Assembly: GCF_021729155.1 (NCBI RefSeq) | Contig: NZ_JAJQYA010000002.1 | Span: forward strand, 62,001 to 126,000 | Source of the DNA: Membranihabitans marinus | Lineage (GTDB): Bacteria > Bacteroidota > Bacteroidia > Chitinophagales > Saprospiraceae | DNA length: 64,000 bases | Direction: 5' to 3' | Notes under the pieces: model-generated | What the model was told of the DNA's origin: nothing | The model's database searches: none | What the model saw: only the letters and a program-made list of their open reading frames with translations | Made by a program: the position numbers and the translations under genes | Shown: piece after piece, positions 29,355 to 38,190 of the stretch | Layout of the letters: every line of letters begins with the position of its first letter | How positions within the stretch are numbered: position 1 is the stretch's first letter

Positions 29355-30224
29355 ATGAGGCAACTGAAGATCACGAAGTCGATTACCAATCGAGAGAGTC
29401 AATCACTAGAAAAATATTTACAAGAGATAGGTAAAGTTGATCTGTTAACTCCAGAAGAGGAGGTAGATTTGGCAAAAAGGATCAAACAAGGTGATCAAGA
29501 AGCATTAGAGAAATTGACAAAGGCCAACCTTAGATTTGTGGTCTCTGTAGCTAAGCAATATCAAAATCAAGGATTATCCTTAAGTGATTTGATTAATGAA
29601 GGAAATTTGGGTTTGATCAAAGCGGCTAAAAGATTTGATGAAACCAGAGGTTTCAAATTTATTTCATACGCTGTTTGGTGGATTAGACAATCTATCTTGC
29701 AAGCACTGGCTGAACAATCGAGAATTGTGAGATTGCCTTTGAATAAAGTAGGTTCATTAAATAAAATTAATAGAGCCTTTTCCGAGTTGGAGCAAGAATT
29801 TGAAAGAGAGCCCTCTTCTGAAGAATTGGCCGAGCAATTGGAAATAGCCCCAGATGAAGTTGAAAAAACTTTAGGTGTTGCAGCTAGACACGTATCTATG
29901 GATGCACCCTTCGTAGATGGGGAAGACAATTCATTGTTGGACGTATTGGAAAACGATAATATCAATTCTACCGATAAGTCTTTGGAATACAATGAATCGT
30001 TGAAAACTGAAATAGAGAGATCCCTCAACACCTTGACAGAAAGACAATGTGATGTTGTGAAATTGTATTTTGGTATTGGTGTAGAGCACCCAATGTCTTT
30101 GGAAGATATCGGCGACAAATTTGGATTGACCAGAGAGAGAGTAAGACAAATCAAGGACAAAGCCATCAATAAATTGAGATCGGCTTCTAGAAGTAAATTG
30201 TTGAAACATTACTTAGGGAGCTAG
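29355..30224 (+). CDS. rpoD: Primary RNA polymerase sigma factor (RpoD/SigA type)
   Basis: This 289-residue sigma-70 is the short Bacteroidota primary sigma factor, lacking region 1.1 and the long non-conserved region. Region 1.2 begins [20 protein letters not shown]. Region 2 has [39 protein letters not shown] and SRIVRLPLN. Region 3 follows, and region 4.2 reads [20 protein letters not shown] with the helix-turn-helix that contacts the -33 element. Bacteroidota sigma of this type recognises TTG/TAnnTTTG promoters. It appears to be a single-gene unit, with possible -7 boxes upstream and a strong hairpin immediately downstream. Confidence 0.96.
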   Translation: MRQLKITKSITNRESQSLEKYLQEIGKVDLLTPEEEVDLAKRIKQGDQEALEKLTKANLRFVVSVAKQYQNQGLSLSDLINEGNLGLIKAAKRFDETRGFKFISYAVWWIRQSILQALAEQSRIVRLPLNKVGSLNKINRAFSELEQEFEREPSSEELAEQLEIAPDEVEKTLGVAARHVSMDAPFVDGEDNSLLDVLENDNINSTDKSLEYNESLKTEIERSLNTLTERQCDVVKLYFGIGVEHPMSLEDIGDKFGLTRERVRQIKDKAINKLRSASRSKLLKHYLGS

Positions 30225-30246
30225 TTTCCTAAGGGTATAAATATTT

Positions 30247-30282
30247 TAAACGGCTAACTTTGTGATCGAAGTTAGCCGTTTA
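30247..30282 (+). terminator. Rho-independent terminator of the sigma factor gene
   Basis: A 14-bp perfect stem (30247-30260 with 30269-30282, core AAACGGCTAAC and its complement) with an 8-base loop lies 22 bases after the sigma stop. It is followed by a short, imperfect T-rich stretch (ATATTTTAT). Confidence 0.85.
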
Positions 30283-30613
30283 TATTTTATAGTTATGGGA
30301 TTCATTATTTGGTGATGATGAATCTTAGCCTAGGGCCTTATTATCGTTACGCTTTTGATCTATCTAGAGTCATTACTATGGTCGTAAATCACCTTTATGT
30401 ACGGATGCCTCACCGAGACTGTGATGATGGCTACCATCTTCTAAGTATTGGTGAGAGGAGAAGAAGTTGTGAGAAAGAAAAGATGTTTTGTGGACTTCTA
30501 TGGTATTTGAGAAAATTGGAATGTATTCTCTATAATTTGAAAGAGAGAGGTTTTAGAAGTTCTGTGATCTTCTAGGTCAATAGGAGGGGGAATAATGCTA
30601 TATTGTAAGTGAT
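30283..30613. other. Gene-free stretch between the sigma factor terminator and the Lrp gene
   Basis: I see no convincing gene here. One 88-codon open frame on the plus strand (30309-30575, TTG start) has an odd composition rich in Arg and Cys, no recognisable domain and no promoter box. It starts right after the terminator, so I treat it as chance. No clear structured RNA or long repeat was found by eye. Confidence 0.5.
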
Positions 30614-31084
30614 TTAATCCTTGGTCAAAGTAATGGGGCGATTGATACTTTCTTCTAATGCAATCAGTGTTTCTGTCCGTTGTATGCCTTCAATGGCTTG
30701 GATTCTTTCACTTAATAGTTCTCTTAAATGCATGGTATCCTTACAACATACTTTAGCGAAAATACTGTAATTTCCTGTTGTATAGTAGGCACTTACCACT
30801 TCTGGTATAAGTTTGACCTCTTCAATGACTTTGTGGTATAAATTACTTCTTTCCAAGAAAATACCAATAAATGAGGTAATATCATAGCCTAGTTTGGTGG
30901 CATCTACTTCCAATCTAGATCCTTTGACTACACCTAAATCTTCTAATTTTTTCATGCGAACATGAACCGTTCCGCCAGAAACAAAAAGCTGTTTGGCAAT
31001 ATCGGTATAGGGTATTTTGGCGTCTTTCATGAGTATAGATAAGATTTCCTTATCCAATTTGTCTAAATCCTGTATTTTTGTCAT
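30614..31084 (-). CDS. Lrp/AsnC family transcriptional regulator
   Basis: This 156-residue regulator has an N-terminal winged helix-turn-helix (LDKEILSILMKDAKIPYTDIAKQL, then VHVRMKKLEDLGVV) and a C-terminal RAM ligand-binding domain (IPEVVSAYYTTGNYSIFAKV, GIQRTETLIALEES). Lrp/AsnC proteins bind DNA as dimers to octamers and respond to amino acids. The protein is a diverged paralogue of the regulator at 40705. It is transcribed alone on the minus strand, divergent from the membrane protein gene at 31168 across an 83-base AT-rich spacer that could hold its operator. The effector is unknown. Confidence 0.93.
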   Translation of the reverse strand: MTKIQDLDKLDKEILSILMKDAKIPYTDIAKQLFVSGGTVHVRMKKLEDLGVVKGSRLEVDATKLGYDITSFIGIFLERSNLYHKVIEEVKLIPEVVSAYYTTGNYSIFAKVCCKDTMHLRELLSERIQAIEGIQRTETLIALEESINRPITLTKD

Positions 31085-31167
31085 TGGTAGTAATGGGTTT
31101 TTTTAAAAAAATCCTTGATAAATTTAAAGTAATTAAAATATTTATAAGAATATTTATCATTTTTTAA

Positions 31168-32160
31168 ATGTATAAAATATACAATTTGAAATTTAAGAAC
31201 ACTGTTTTTTTACTTTTCTTCATTTTGGGATTGGCGGCCATTCTTGTCGGGTATTTTTATAGTCGAAATGAGATTTCTTCAGAAGATTATTTTGATATTG
31301 AACGCCAAATGCTGGTTCAAACTTCATTCGATCCCTCACTTCCACTGAAAGAGGAATGGTTGGTCAACGGTATTCAAGTATCTCGATATTTTGATAGCCA
31401 AGGAGATAATTATAAGTATAAAGGAGGATTGAAAACCAATCTTGTCATCGATGAAACCTATAGTTCAACAGATGTAAAAAACCAACTGGAAGATATCGAG
31501 GAGGAGGAAGTCAATGTTGAAGGCTATCTATCTTATGAGTGGTTGGCCAACAATGTCTATGTTTTGGTAGATAAAATTGACGTTGAAGGGGTGTCGAATT
31601 TTCTTAAAGCATTGGATGAATATCGGGATAGTCATTTTGAGAATATGGTGATCGATTTAAGATTTATTCGCGAAGTAGACATTCCTTTAACCATTCGCAT
31701 GCTGAACCAATGGTGTGCCTTGGAAAATTTTACCTTGGACAGTATTCAGTCAACGGTTGGAGATCGGGAAATCATTTCGAGTGGTAAGCCTTTTTTTCAA
31801 GCTGATGAATATTATTTTTTGGTTTCTTCTCACAGTCCTTTACCCTTGTTGCATTTATTGAAAAGATTGACCAGTCACTCTGATTACCATATGGTCGGTC
31901 AAATTCCGAATATTCCTTCACGACTATGCGTTGAAAAGACTTATTCCATCGAAGATCGAAGATACAGTATTTGCGACTTTGTATTGACAGACAACAGTCA
32001 AGTCGAAGAATACCAGGCCAAGTCCATTTCTAATGATGCAATGATAGAAAATTATAAATCAATGTCTGAATTGTTGTTTTCTATTTCTACGGAAAACAAG
32101 GAAGAACAGTTAAAAACAACAATGAAAGATTTTCTGGAATTACTCTCTCAAAAAAATTAA
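31168..32160 (+). CDS. Membrane-anchored protein with a degenerate S41 protease-like fold
   Basis: This 330-residue protein is anchored by one N-terminal helix (residues 12-31), with the rest probably periplasmic. I do not know a named family for it. The order of strands resembles a C-terminal-processing (S41) peptidase: VYVLVDKIDVEGVSNFLKAL (130-149), NMVIDLR (159-165), EYYFLVSSHSPLPLLHLLKR (214-233), HMVGQ (241-245), then YSICDFVLTDN and a final ISND like the GIxPD motif. The segments expected to hold the catalytic Ser (SASAS) and Lys (FGKG) do not contain them, so peptidase activity is unlikely. Its last 21 bases overlap the convergent threonylcarbamoyl-AMP synthase gene. The S41 assignment is inference from pattern only. 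Confidence 0.6.
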   Translation: MYKIYNLKFKNTVFLLFFILGLAAILVGYFYSRNEISSEDYFDIERQMLVQTSFDPSLPLKEEWLVNGIQVSRYFDSQGDNYKYKGGLKTNLVIDETYSSTDVKNQLEDIEEEEVNVEGYLSYEWLANNVYVLVDKIDVEGVSNFLKALDEYRDSHFENMVIDLRFIREVDIPLTIRMLNQWCALENFTLDSIQSTVGDREIISSGKPFFQADEYYFLVSSHSPLPLLHLLKRLTSHSDYHMVGQIPNIPSRLCVEKTYSIEDRRYSICDFVLTDNSQVEEYQAKSISNDAMIENYKSMSELLFSISTENKEEQLKTTMKDFLELLSQKN

Positions 32161-32709
32161 TTCCTTTTGACTAATTGAAAATTTGGCAATAGAAGAGGGT
32201 AGGATATCTCCGTTATTTTCGGGTTTGTAATCGACGATGTAGTCCACACTTTGTAAAATTTCCGGGGAAATGTCTTCAAATTTTTGAGGGAAAGGCTGTT
32301 GACTAATATTGGCCGAAGTACTCACTATGGGTTTGCCAAATGTCTTAATTACATCTTTGCAAAAATTATCTTGGACAATGCGTATGGCAATGGAACCATT
32401 CTCAGCCGTTATACCATTCGCATAATTTATTTCCGGATGGTCAAAAATAATAGTTAATGGTCTTGTGTTATAAAATAAGATATTTTCGAGTTTTGGATGT
32501 ATATTAGGGACAATGGTTTTGAGCATAGCTATGTCATCCACCAATATTATTAAAGGCTGATTGTGCTTGCGTTTTTTAATGGCGAAAATTTTGTCAACTG
32601 CGTTTTGATCACTAGGGTCACAACCTAAGCCCCATATAGTATCGGTGGGGTAAAGAATAACCCGACCAGAATTTAGCTGTTCGACAACATTGAGTACTTC
32701 TCTATTCAT
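32140..32709 (-). CDS. tsaC: L-threonylcarbamoyladenylate synthase (TsaC/YrdC family)
   Basis: The enzyme makes threonylcarbamoyl-AMP from threonine, bicarbonate and ATP, the first step of the t6A37 modification of ANN-reading tRNAs. The YrdC fold signature is clear: VILYPTDTIWGLGCDPSDQ near the N-terminus, FAIKKRKHNQPLIILV, then SIAIRIV and PIVSTSANIS. At 189 residues it is the short form without the Sua5 C-terminal domain. Its 3' end overlaps that of the convergent S41-like gene by 21 bases. It starts about 100 bases from the divergent surface-protein gene at 32808. Confidence 0.94.
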   Translation of the reverse strand: MNREVLNVVEQLNSGRVILYPTDTIWGLGCDPSDQNAVDKIFAIKKRKHNQPLIILVDDIAMLKTIVPNIHPKLENILFYNTRPLTIIFDHPEINYANGITAENGSIAIRIVQDNFCKDVIKTFGKPIVSTSANISQQPFPQKFEDISPEILQSVDYIVDYKPENNGDILPSSIAKFSISQKELIFLRE

Positions 32710-32807
32710 AAAATTATATTAATTCAGATCCCAAAACGCAAATTAAAGACAATTAAGTACTATTTTAAATTTTATTTTTAAAAAATAGCCTCAATCTAAA
32801 TGACTTC

Positions 32808-35057
32808 ATGGTTTCATTAAGACAAATATTTTTCCTTCTATTAACTCTAGTCACGACCTCATTGTCGGCGCGACATATTATAGGAGGAGATGTGACCTAT
32901 AAATGTCTAGGTGGAGGCAGGTATTTGGTTACCATGTATGTGTATAGGGACTGTAGGCCTCAAGAAAATGCCGCCGCATTGGACTCCGATGCCTCTATAG
33001 CCATATATCGAGGGGATTCTCGCTATAGTTTAGTGGGATCCTTTATGACTCCTTTGCGAAGTAGAGATTATATAAATCCTCCCGACTACCCCTGTGTAGA
33101 ATTGCCCCCGGGATTATGTGTTGAACGCGGAAAATACGAATTTGAAATTAATATACCTGCCTGGCCATCGACTCAAACTTATACCATAGTTTATCAGCGA
33201 TGTTGTAGAAATAATACCATTTCCAATATCGTAGATCCAGGATCTATTGGGGCGACCTTTTATACCCAGATTTCACCTGAATCACAGGCGGAATGCAATA
33301 ATAGTCCGGTTTTTAAAAATTTTCCACCCACAGTTGTTTGTGTGGGGCAGGCCTTTGTATTTGACCACTCTGTAACCGATACAGAAGCAGATTCTATCAG
33401 TTATAAATTTGGAACTCCATTGGAAGGAGGAGGGATGGAAGGAAGCTCTCAGAACAATCCCGGTAATGCAGCTGGATGTAATGGGGTAAAACCAACTCCA
33501 CCTTGTCCACCCCCATTTAGGCAGGCTACTTTTAAGTCGCCATTGTATTCTACTAACAATCCGATGGGGGGAGACCCCATCGTTAGCATCGATCCTCAAA
33601 CCGGTGTAATCACCGGAACACCAACGGTACAAGGACAATTTGTAATATCTGTTATCGCAGAGGAATTTAGGGCTGGAGTGAAAATTGGAGAAATCATTCG
33701 AGATTTTCAGTTTAATGTGGCCAAATGCGATCCTACGGTAGTGGCTCAGGTCAAATCGGCCATTACCATCGATGAGTCCAGTGTATTTCTAAGATCTTGT
33801 GGAGAGTTTACCATCCCTTTTAGGGATTCTAGTTATGAAGAAAGATTTATTAAAACCTGGGCCTGGAAATTTGATATCAATGGCAATGAAGAAGTGTATA
33901 ACAGTAAGGATGTCGATGTAACCTTTCCAGCTTTGGGAAATTATACGGGGCAACTCATCGTCAATGAAGGAACGGAATGTAGTGATAGTACCGATATTGT
34001 GATTTCTGTCCTACCCAATATAGAAGCGAGTTTTGATTTTTTCTATGATACCTGTGTGGCTGGTGATGTGACCTTTAACAATTTTAGTTTTTCCGACGCC
34101 GATGGAGGGATAACGTCCTACCAGTGGGATTTTGGTGATGGCTCACAATCCACCCTCAAAGATGTCAAGCATTTGTTTCAAAGTCCAGGATTAAAAGAGG
34201 TCTCTTTATTGGTGACCGATAAAAACCAATGTATGGCCACCATGGTTCAGACATTATCATATTATCCTATACCTCCATTGGATGCCTTCCCTATGAATAC
34301 AGAGATAGCCTGTTTGCCGGCTGGAGTAGTTTTTGATAATCTTCCACCACCCATCAATGGGGAGTACGATATCTCATGGGATTTTGGAGATGGTGAAATG
34401 GGAACGGGGTATCAACCCTATCACATATACGAGGGACAAGGAGTATATGACGTGGGAGTGGACATAATATCTCCTATCGGTTGTAGTACATCTGTATTTT
34501 TCCCTAGAATGGTAGTGACTCAGCCCAGTCCAATAGCTGATTTCGACTACAGTCCGTTAAAACCCACTAATTTGGACAAGGAAGTGACCTTTGTGAATCA
34601 ATCTACAGATGCGGTTTCATATGTGTGGGATATACCCAATGTAGGTAGTTATACCGATGAAAATATTGTTATAAATTTTCCTGATTCAGGTATTTACTTA
34701 GTGGCATTGACCGCCATCCATGAAAATGGATGTATGGATACCGCATTCAGGCCAGTAGATATCGAACCCATAGTGATCTATACCGTGCCCAATGCATTTT
34801 CACCTAATAACGACTTGACAAATGATGAATTTAAAGGTTTGGGTGTATTTGTAGGCATGAAGGATTTTCGAATTAGAATCTATGATAGATGGGGTAGCCA
34901 AGTTTTTACCAGCAATGATCCACAGGAAGGATGGGATGGCAGTATGGGGAGTCAAAATCGTGCCGCATTGCCAGGAACATATGTGTATGTGGTTGAATAT
35001 TTGGACGCTAGAAACCGACCAAAGACATTTTTTGGTGAAGTTTTTCTGATAAACTAA
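32808..35057 (+). CDS. Gliding-associated surface protein with PKD domains (T9SS type B)
   Basis: This 749-residue exported protein has a signal peptide (about residues 1-21). Its N-terminal module, RHIIGGDVTYKCLGGGRY to about residue 310, contains VCVGQAFVFDHSVTDTEAD and a GVITGTPTVQGQFVISVIAEE strand. It corresponds to the module in the 898-residue protein at 11381. The middle part has PKD domains with clear WDFGDG motifs (SYQWDFGDGS and ISWDFGDGEM). The C-terminus is a gliding-motility-associated CHU_C domain: YTVPNAFSPNNDLTNDEFKG, IYDRWGSQVFTSND, PGTYVYVVEY and FFGEVFLIN. It is predicted to be sent out by T9SS and displayed at the surface. Its binding function is unknown. Confidence 0.88.
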   Translation: MVSLRQIFFLLLTLVTTSLSARHIIGGDVTYKCLGGGRYLVTMYVYRDCRPQENAAALDSDASIAIYRGDSRYSLVGSFMTPLRSRDYINPPDYPCVELPPGLCVERGKYEFEINIPAWPSTQTYTIVYQRCCRNNTISNIVDPGSIGATFYTQISPESQAECNNSPVFKNFPPTVVCVGQAFVFDHSVTDTEADSISYKFGTPLEGGGMEGSSQNNPGNAAGCNGVKPTPPCPPPFRQATFKSPLYSTNNPMGGDPIVSIDPQTGVITGTPTVQGQFVISVIAEEFRAGVKIGEIIRDFQFNVAKCDPTVVAQVKSAITIDESSVFLRSCGEFTIPFRDSSYEERFIKTWAWKFDINGNEEVYNSKDVDVTFPALGNYTGQLIVNEGTECSDSTDIVISVLPNIEASFDFFYDTCVAGDVTFNNFSFSDADGGITSYQWDFGDGSQSTLKDVKHLFQSPGLKEVSLLVTDKNQCMATMVQTLSYYPIPPLDAFPMNTEIACLPAGVVFDNLPPPINGEYDISWDFGDGEMGTGYQPYHIYEGQGVYDVGVDIISPIGCSTSVFFPRMVVTQPSPIADFDYSPLKPTNLDKEVTFVNQSTDAVSYVWDIPNVGSYTDENIVINFPDSGIYLVALTAIHENGCMDTAFRPVDIEPIVIYTVPNAFSPNNDLTNDEFKGLGVFVGMKDFRIRIYDRWGSQVFTSNDPQEGWDGSMGSQNRAALPGTYVYVVEYLDARNRPKTFFGEVFLIN

Positions 35058-35088
35058 GCTATGGATTCTTTTTTTAATATAATTAGAT

Positions 35089-35096
35089 TATCTTTG
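35089..35096 (+). promoter_or_regulatory. Likely -7 promoter box for rplS
   Basis: TATCTTTG, followed by CAGC, is a good match to the Bacteroidota -7 consensus, 37 bases before the rplS start. A T-rich tract (35066-35075) lies about 14-22 bases upstream, without an exact TTG at the usual distance. Confidence 0.55.
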
Positions 35097-35133
35097 CAGC
35101 CGCTATTAAGTCACCAAGTAATCTAATAGAGCA

Positions 35134-35487
35134 ATGGATGCAGTAAAATTTGTACAAGAGCAGAATATAACAAAGAAAGATTTTCCTGAGTTTCAAGCAG
35201 GAGATAATGTAGAGATCGTCTATAATATCGTGGAAGGAGGAAAAGAAAGACCTCAGGCCTTTAGAGGGGATGTTATAAAATGGAGTGGCGAAGGCGCTAC
35301 CAAAACATTTACCGTTAGAAAAATTTCTCACGGTGTAGGTGTTGAGCGTATCTTCCCTATTAATACTCCTAATATTATTGAGATTAAAGTATTGAAGCGA
35401 GGTAAAGTACGTCGTTCTAAACTTTATTATCTACGTGCATTAGTAGGTAAACGTGCTAAAATTAAAGAGAAAAGAACATATAAATAG
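35134..35487 (+). CDS. rplS: 50S ribosomal protein L19
   Basis: L19 lies at the subunit interface of the 50S ribosome. The protein (117 residues) has the expected core: FQAGDNVEIVYNIVEGGKERPQAFRGDVI, SHGVGVERIFPINTPNI, and the basic C-terminus RGKVRRSKLYYLRALVGKRAKIKEK. It is transcribed alone here, between a promoter-like box and a strong terminator, and not with rpsP, rimM and trmD as in many other bacteria. Confidence 0.97.
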   Translation: MDAVKFVQEQNITKKDFPEFQAGDNVEIVYNIVEGGKERPQAFRGDVIKWSGEGATKTFTVRKISHGVGVERIFPINTPNIIEIKVLKRGKVRRSKLYYLRALVGKRAKIKEKRTYK

Positions 35488-35521
35488 AACTTTAGTTATA
35501 TTATAATGTTTAAGAATAATT

Positions 35522-35553
35522 GCTGTGTTTCTATTTGAGACACAGCTTTTTTT
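35522..35553 (+). terminator. Rho-independent terminator of rplS
   Basis: A 10-bp stem (35522-35531 with 35537-35546, one G-U pair) with a five-base loop is followed by seven Ts. It lies 34 bases after the rplS stop. Confidence 0.92.
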
Positions 35554-35565
35554 ATTTATAAGATT

Positions 35566-36783
35566 ATGAAAGTAATGATGTTGTTTATTATTGTTTTGGT
35601 TTTGTTGGATGCTTATGTATATAAGGCTTTAAATGGATATACCGGATTTAATTCAAAGTCTCCAATTTTTTGGGGTTTAAATTTATTGGTTTATTTGTAT
35701 TTTATGGCCGTCCTGTTAGGCAGTGCTAAATCCTTACCCGATGGGGCATCGATCTATATTCGCGCTTTCATATTTATATATCTTTTATCAAAATTATTCC
35801 TGTTAATCCCCCTTTTGTTGGAGGATGTAGGGCGTGGTATACGATACCTATCTATGAGAATGCGACCTCAACACGACAGTGTGGATGGGATATCTAGGTC
35901 AAAGTTTATTCGCAATTTTTCTATTCTGATGGGGTCTATTCCCCTATTGGTCTTGGGATTTGGAGTGGTGAGAAATATATACCGATACAAAATTAGAAAA
36001 GTAAAACTCCCCGTAGCTGATTTGCCCGAGGAATTGGAAGGATTTAGAATAGTTCAGATTTCTGATATACATGCGGGTACATTTCCTCAAAAGAAACCCA
36101 TATTAAAGGGCATTGAAATGATCAATGATTTAAAGCCGGATTTATTTGTATTTACAGGGGATTTGGTCAATTCCGTTGCCGATGAAATCGATCCATATAT
36201 CGATTATTTTTCCCAAATAAAATCAACTTATGGCAACTATAGTATCTACGGCAATCACGACTATGGAGACTATCACGAGTGGGATTCGGAAGTAGATAAA
36301 TTGCAAAATGATATTGATTTCAAAGACAAGCACAAGCAACTCAATTGGCAGTTGTTGAGCAATGAATCTAAAATAATAGAGGTGAATAATGCTAAAATAG
36401 CTGTTATTGGCGTTGAGAATTATAGCACCATAGCTCGTTTTCCCAGAAAGGGGAAATTGGACGAAGCGATAAAGAATACAGATATGGCAGATTTTAAGGT
36501 TTTGTTATCTCATGATCCTACGCATTGGAATGCGGAAGTGACGACGAAATACAAAGATATTAATCTCACCCTATCTGGACATACCCATGGTTTTCAATTT
36601 GGTATTGAAATTCCAAAATGGTTTAGATGGAGTCCCAGTCAATATATTTATAAACAATGGGCGGGATTATATCGAGAAAATGAACAATATATTTATGTCA
36701 ACAGAGGTTTTGGTGTATTGGGGTATCCCGGAAGAGTAGGGATATTGCCAGAAATTACATTCATTGAATTAAAAAAAGCATGA
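35566..36783 (+). CDS. Membrane-bound metallophosphoesterase (YkuE-like)
   Basis: This 405-residue calcineurin-like phosphoesterase has about four hydrophobic helices in its first 150 residues. The catalytic domain follows, with the metal ligands intact: QISDIHAG, FTGDLVNS, YGNHDYGDYH, LLSHDP and LSGHTHGFQ. Related proteins act on membrane-bound phosphoesters such as UDP-diacylglucosamine-like lipids, but the substrate cannot be read here. It starts 12 bases after the rplS terminator and overlaps the following lipoprotein gene by four bases (ATGA), so it heads a three-gene operon. Confidence 0.9.
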   Translation: MKVMMLFIIVLVLLDAYVYKALNGYTGFNSKSPIFWGLNLLVYLYFMAVLLGSAKSLPDGASIYIRAFIFIYLLSKLFLLIPLLLEDVGRGIRYLSMRMRPQHDSVDGISRSKFIRNFSILMGSIPLLVLGFGVVRNIYRYKIRKVKLPVADLPEELEGFRIVQISDIHAGTFPQKKPILKGIEMINDLKPDLFVFTGDLVNSVADEIDPYIDYFSQIKSTYGNYSIYGNHDYGDYHEWDSEVDKLQNDIDFKDKHKQLNWQLLSNESKIIEVNNAKIAVIGVENYSTIARFPRKGKLDEAIKNTDMADFKVLLSHDPTHWNAEVTTKYKDINLTLSGHTHGFQFGIEIPKWFRWSPSQYIYKQWAGLYRENEQYIYVNRGFGVLGYPGRVGILPEITFIELKKA

Positions 36784-37151
36784 CAGATATTAAGTTGGGT
36801 TTTTTGTTTTTGCTGTTGACCATAGTATTATCTTCCTGTGATCGTCGACCACCTTATGAAGAATTGGTACAGGGACAATGGGTCATCGATGCAGCCCTCA
36901 GGAAAGGAAAACCGACGAATACCCTTAATGGATTGTATTTTACCTTTAAGAACGATTCCGTATTTTCGAATATGGAATCAATTCCCAATAATATTTATGT
37001 GATTCAGTCGGATACTATATCTATTTCAGCAGACAACCCACTTACTTTTCACATAGAATCAATTGACTCCAACCATATGCATCTCAATGGCTGGATTCAA
37101 AACACTCATTTTATACTGAAATTTACGAAAACTAAACATCATGGTGATTAA
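36780..37151 (+). CDS. Small predicted lipoprotein
   Basis: This 123-residue protein has a lipoprotein signal sequence with a lipobox-like IVLSSC (the lipid-carrying Cys at residue 20). The mature part is a small beta-rich domain: LVQGQWVIDAAL, NGLYFTFKNDSVFSN, LTFHIESIDSNHMHLNG. It resembles lipocalin-like small lipoproteins of Bacteroidota, but I do not recognise a specific family. It overlaps the phosphoesterase gene upstream by four bases and the next gene by 11 bases, so it is translationally coupled to both. Confidence 0.75.
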   Translation: MTDIKLGFLFLLLTIVLSSCDRRPPYEELVQGQWVIDAALRKGKPTNTLNGLYFTFKNDSVFSNMESIPNNIYVIQSDTISISADNPLTFHIESIDSNHMHLNGWIQNTHFILKFTKTKHHGD

Positions 37152-37626
37152 ATGGATGGCTTTTTGGTCTTGCCTTTTAATGCATAGTATGGTGGTTTAT
37201 GGGCAAGTAGATTCCATGACCCTGGAAGAGAAAATACAACTTGAATATCAAAAACGTATAGTCAAGTCTCATATTAATGGTGTGTTTATCCCCCCAGATT
37301 ACTCCTCTGCACTGGAATTGTTAGATGAGATTATAGAACCCAAAGGAAAAATGAAATACAGCGAACAGCCGGAAGACTACGCTGTCAATAATGTTTTTTT
37401 TAGTTTTGGCAGATGGTTGCTTATTAATTGGGGGATAGAAGAAGGCAGCCGTTTAACGGTTTCTCTAAATAAACTCGGACTTACCTTCCCAGATGATATG
37501 GTGAGGGCTATAATGGTGGGCTACCATCGCAAACTTAACCGCAGACCAGTGGATATTGAAAAAATAGTAGAGGAAGTTGTGGAATACAGATTGCAAAAGA
37601 CATCAGAGTCTTCAGAATCTCAGTGA
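37141..37626 (+). CDS. Exported DUF6794-like protein
   Basis: This 161-residue protein has a signal peptide (about residues 1-21, cleavage near VYGQ). The rest resembles DUF6794: IPPDYSSALELLDEII, then FSFGRWLLINWGIEEGSRLTVSLNKLGLTFPDDM and GYHRKLNRRPVDI. The family has no known activity that I am aware of. It is the last gene of the operon with the phosphoesterase and lipoprotein, overlapping the latter by 11 bases. The family assignment is from memory of motif order and is moderately sure. Confidence 0.7.
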   Translation: MVIKWMAFWSCLLMHSMVVYGQVDSMTLEEKIQLEYQKRIVKSHINGVFIPPDYSSALELLDEIIEPKGKMKYSEQPEDYAVNNVFFSFGRWLLINWGIEEGSRLTVSLNKLGLTFPDDMVRAIMVGYHRKLNRRPVDIEKIVEEVVEYRLQKTSESSESQ

Positions 37627-38190
37627 TTTATCTCCAATCAATGAGGAAGGTATAGTTTTTTCCTATTTGTCAGTTCAGCTGCCAATCCTATGTTCAAATC
37701 AATTTTAATTCCCTATTTTTTGAGGCCTTATCTTCTGTTGAGGCTCGCACTTGCAGAGCTCTTGTGTTAAAAGTAAAAATGATAATACTTACTATTTTTG
37801 AGAATTTGTTTCCCCTTATTTTAAATGATGAAATTCAAGGTATAGGCTGAGAAATTTTAATTTTATTCTAGATATTATATTAATGTATTCTCGCAATTTA
37901 TATCTTTGACCAAATTTGGTTTCTTTAATGCACCCTAATGTGGGGCTATGGATACAGTTATTGGGAATAGTGGATCTATTGTTTTTACGTGATGTAATTT
38001 GCTGTAGAACTGAAGATTATCGATTGCTTATTACAGTTGTATTCATAGGGAAATGCCTTTAAAACCAACCACTATTTTTTACATTAAGAGGGTATTGAGT
38101 ATCTGGTATTGTAATCTAAGACTAGGAGTGTGGGTTTAAAGAAGAGACTGTTTAATAAAATATTTTATAACAAATTATTTTTAGCACTGT
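37627..38190. other. 564-base gene-free stretch upstream of topA
   Basis: No open frame here looks like a gene. It holds a TATCTTTG promoter-like box at 37901-37908, a palindrome CCAAATTTGG at 37910-37919 directly after it, and then about 270 bases up to the topA start. That could be a long leader, a small RNA, or nothing functional. Confidence 0.5.
37901..37908 (+). promoter_or_regulatory. Possible -7 promoter box in the topA upstream region
   Basis: TATCTTTG matches TAnnTTTG. It lies 282 bases before topA, so it would give a long leader or a separate small transcript. No TTG is visible at the usual -33 spacing. Confidence 0.3.

Noticed and set aside
29567-30169. 200-codon antisense frame opposite the sigma factor
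   Set aside because: It is Ser/Leu-rich shadow coding opposite a highly conserved gene.
30309-30575. 88-codon plus-strand open frame (TTG start) after the sigma factor
   Set aside because: It begins right behind a strong terminator, has an Arg- and Cys-rich composition with no domain, and no promoter box. Probably chance.
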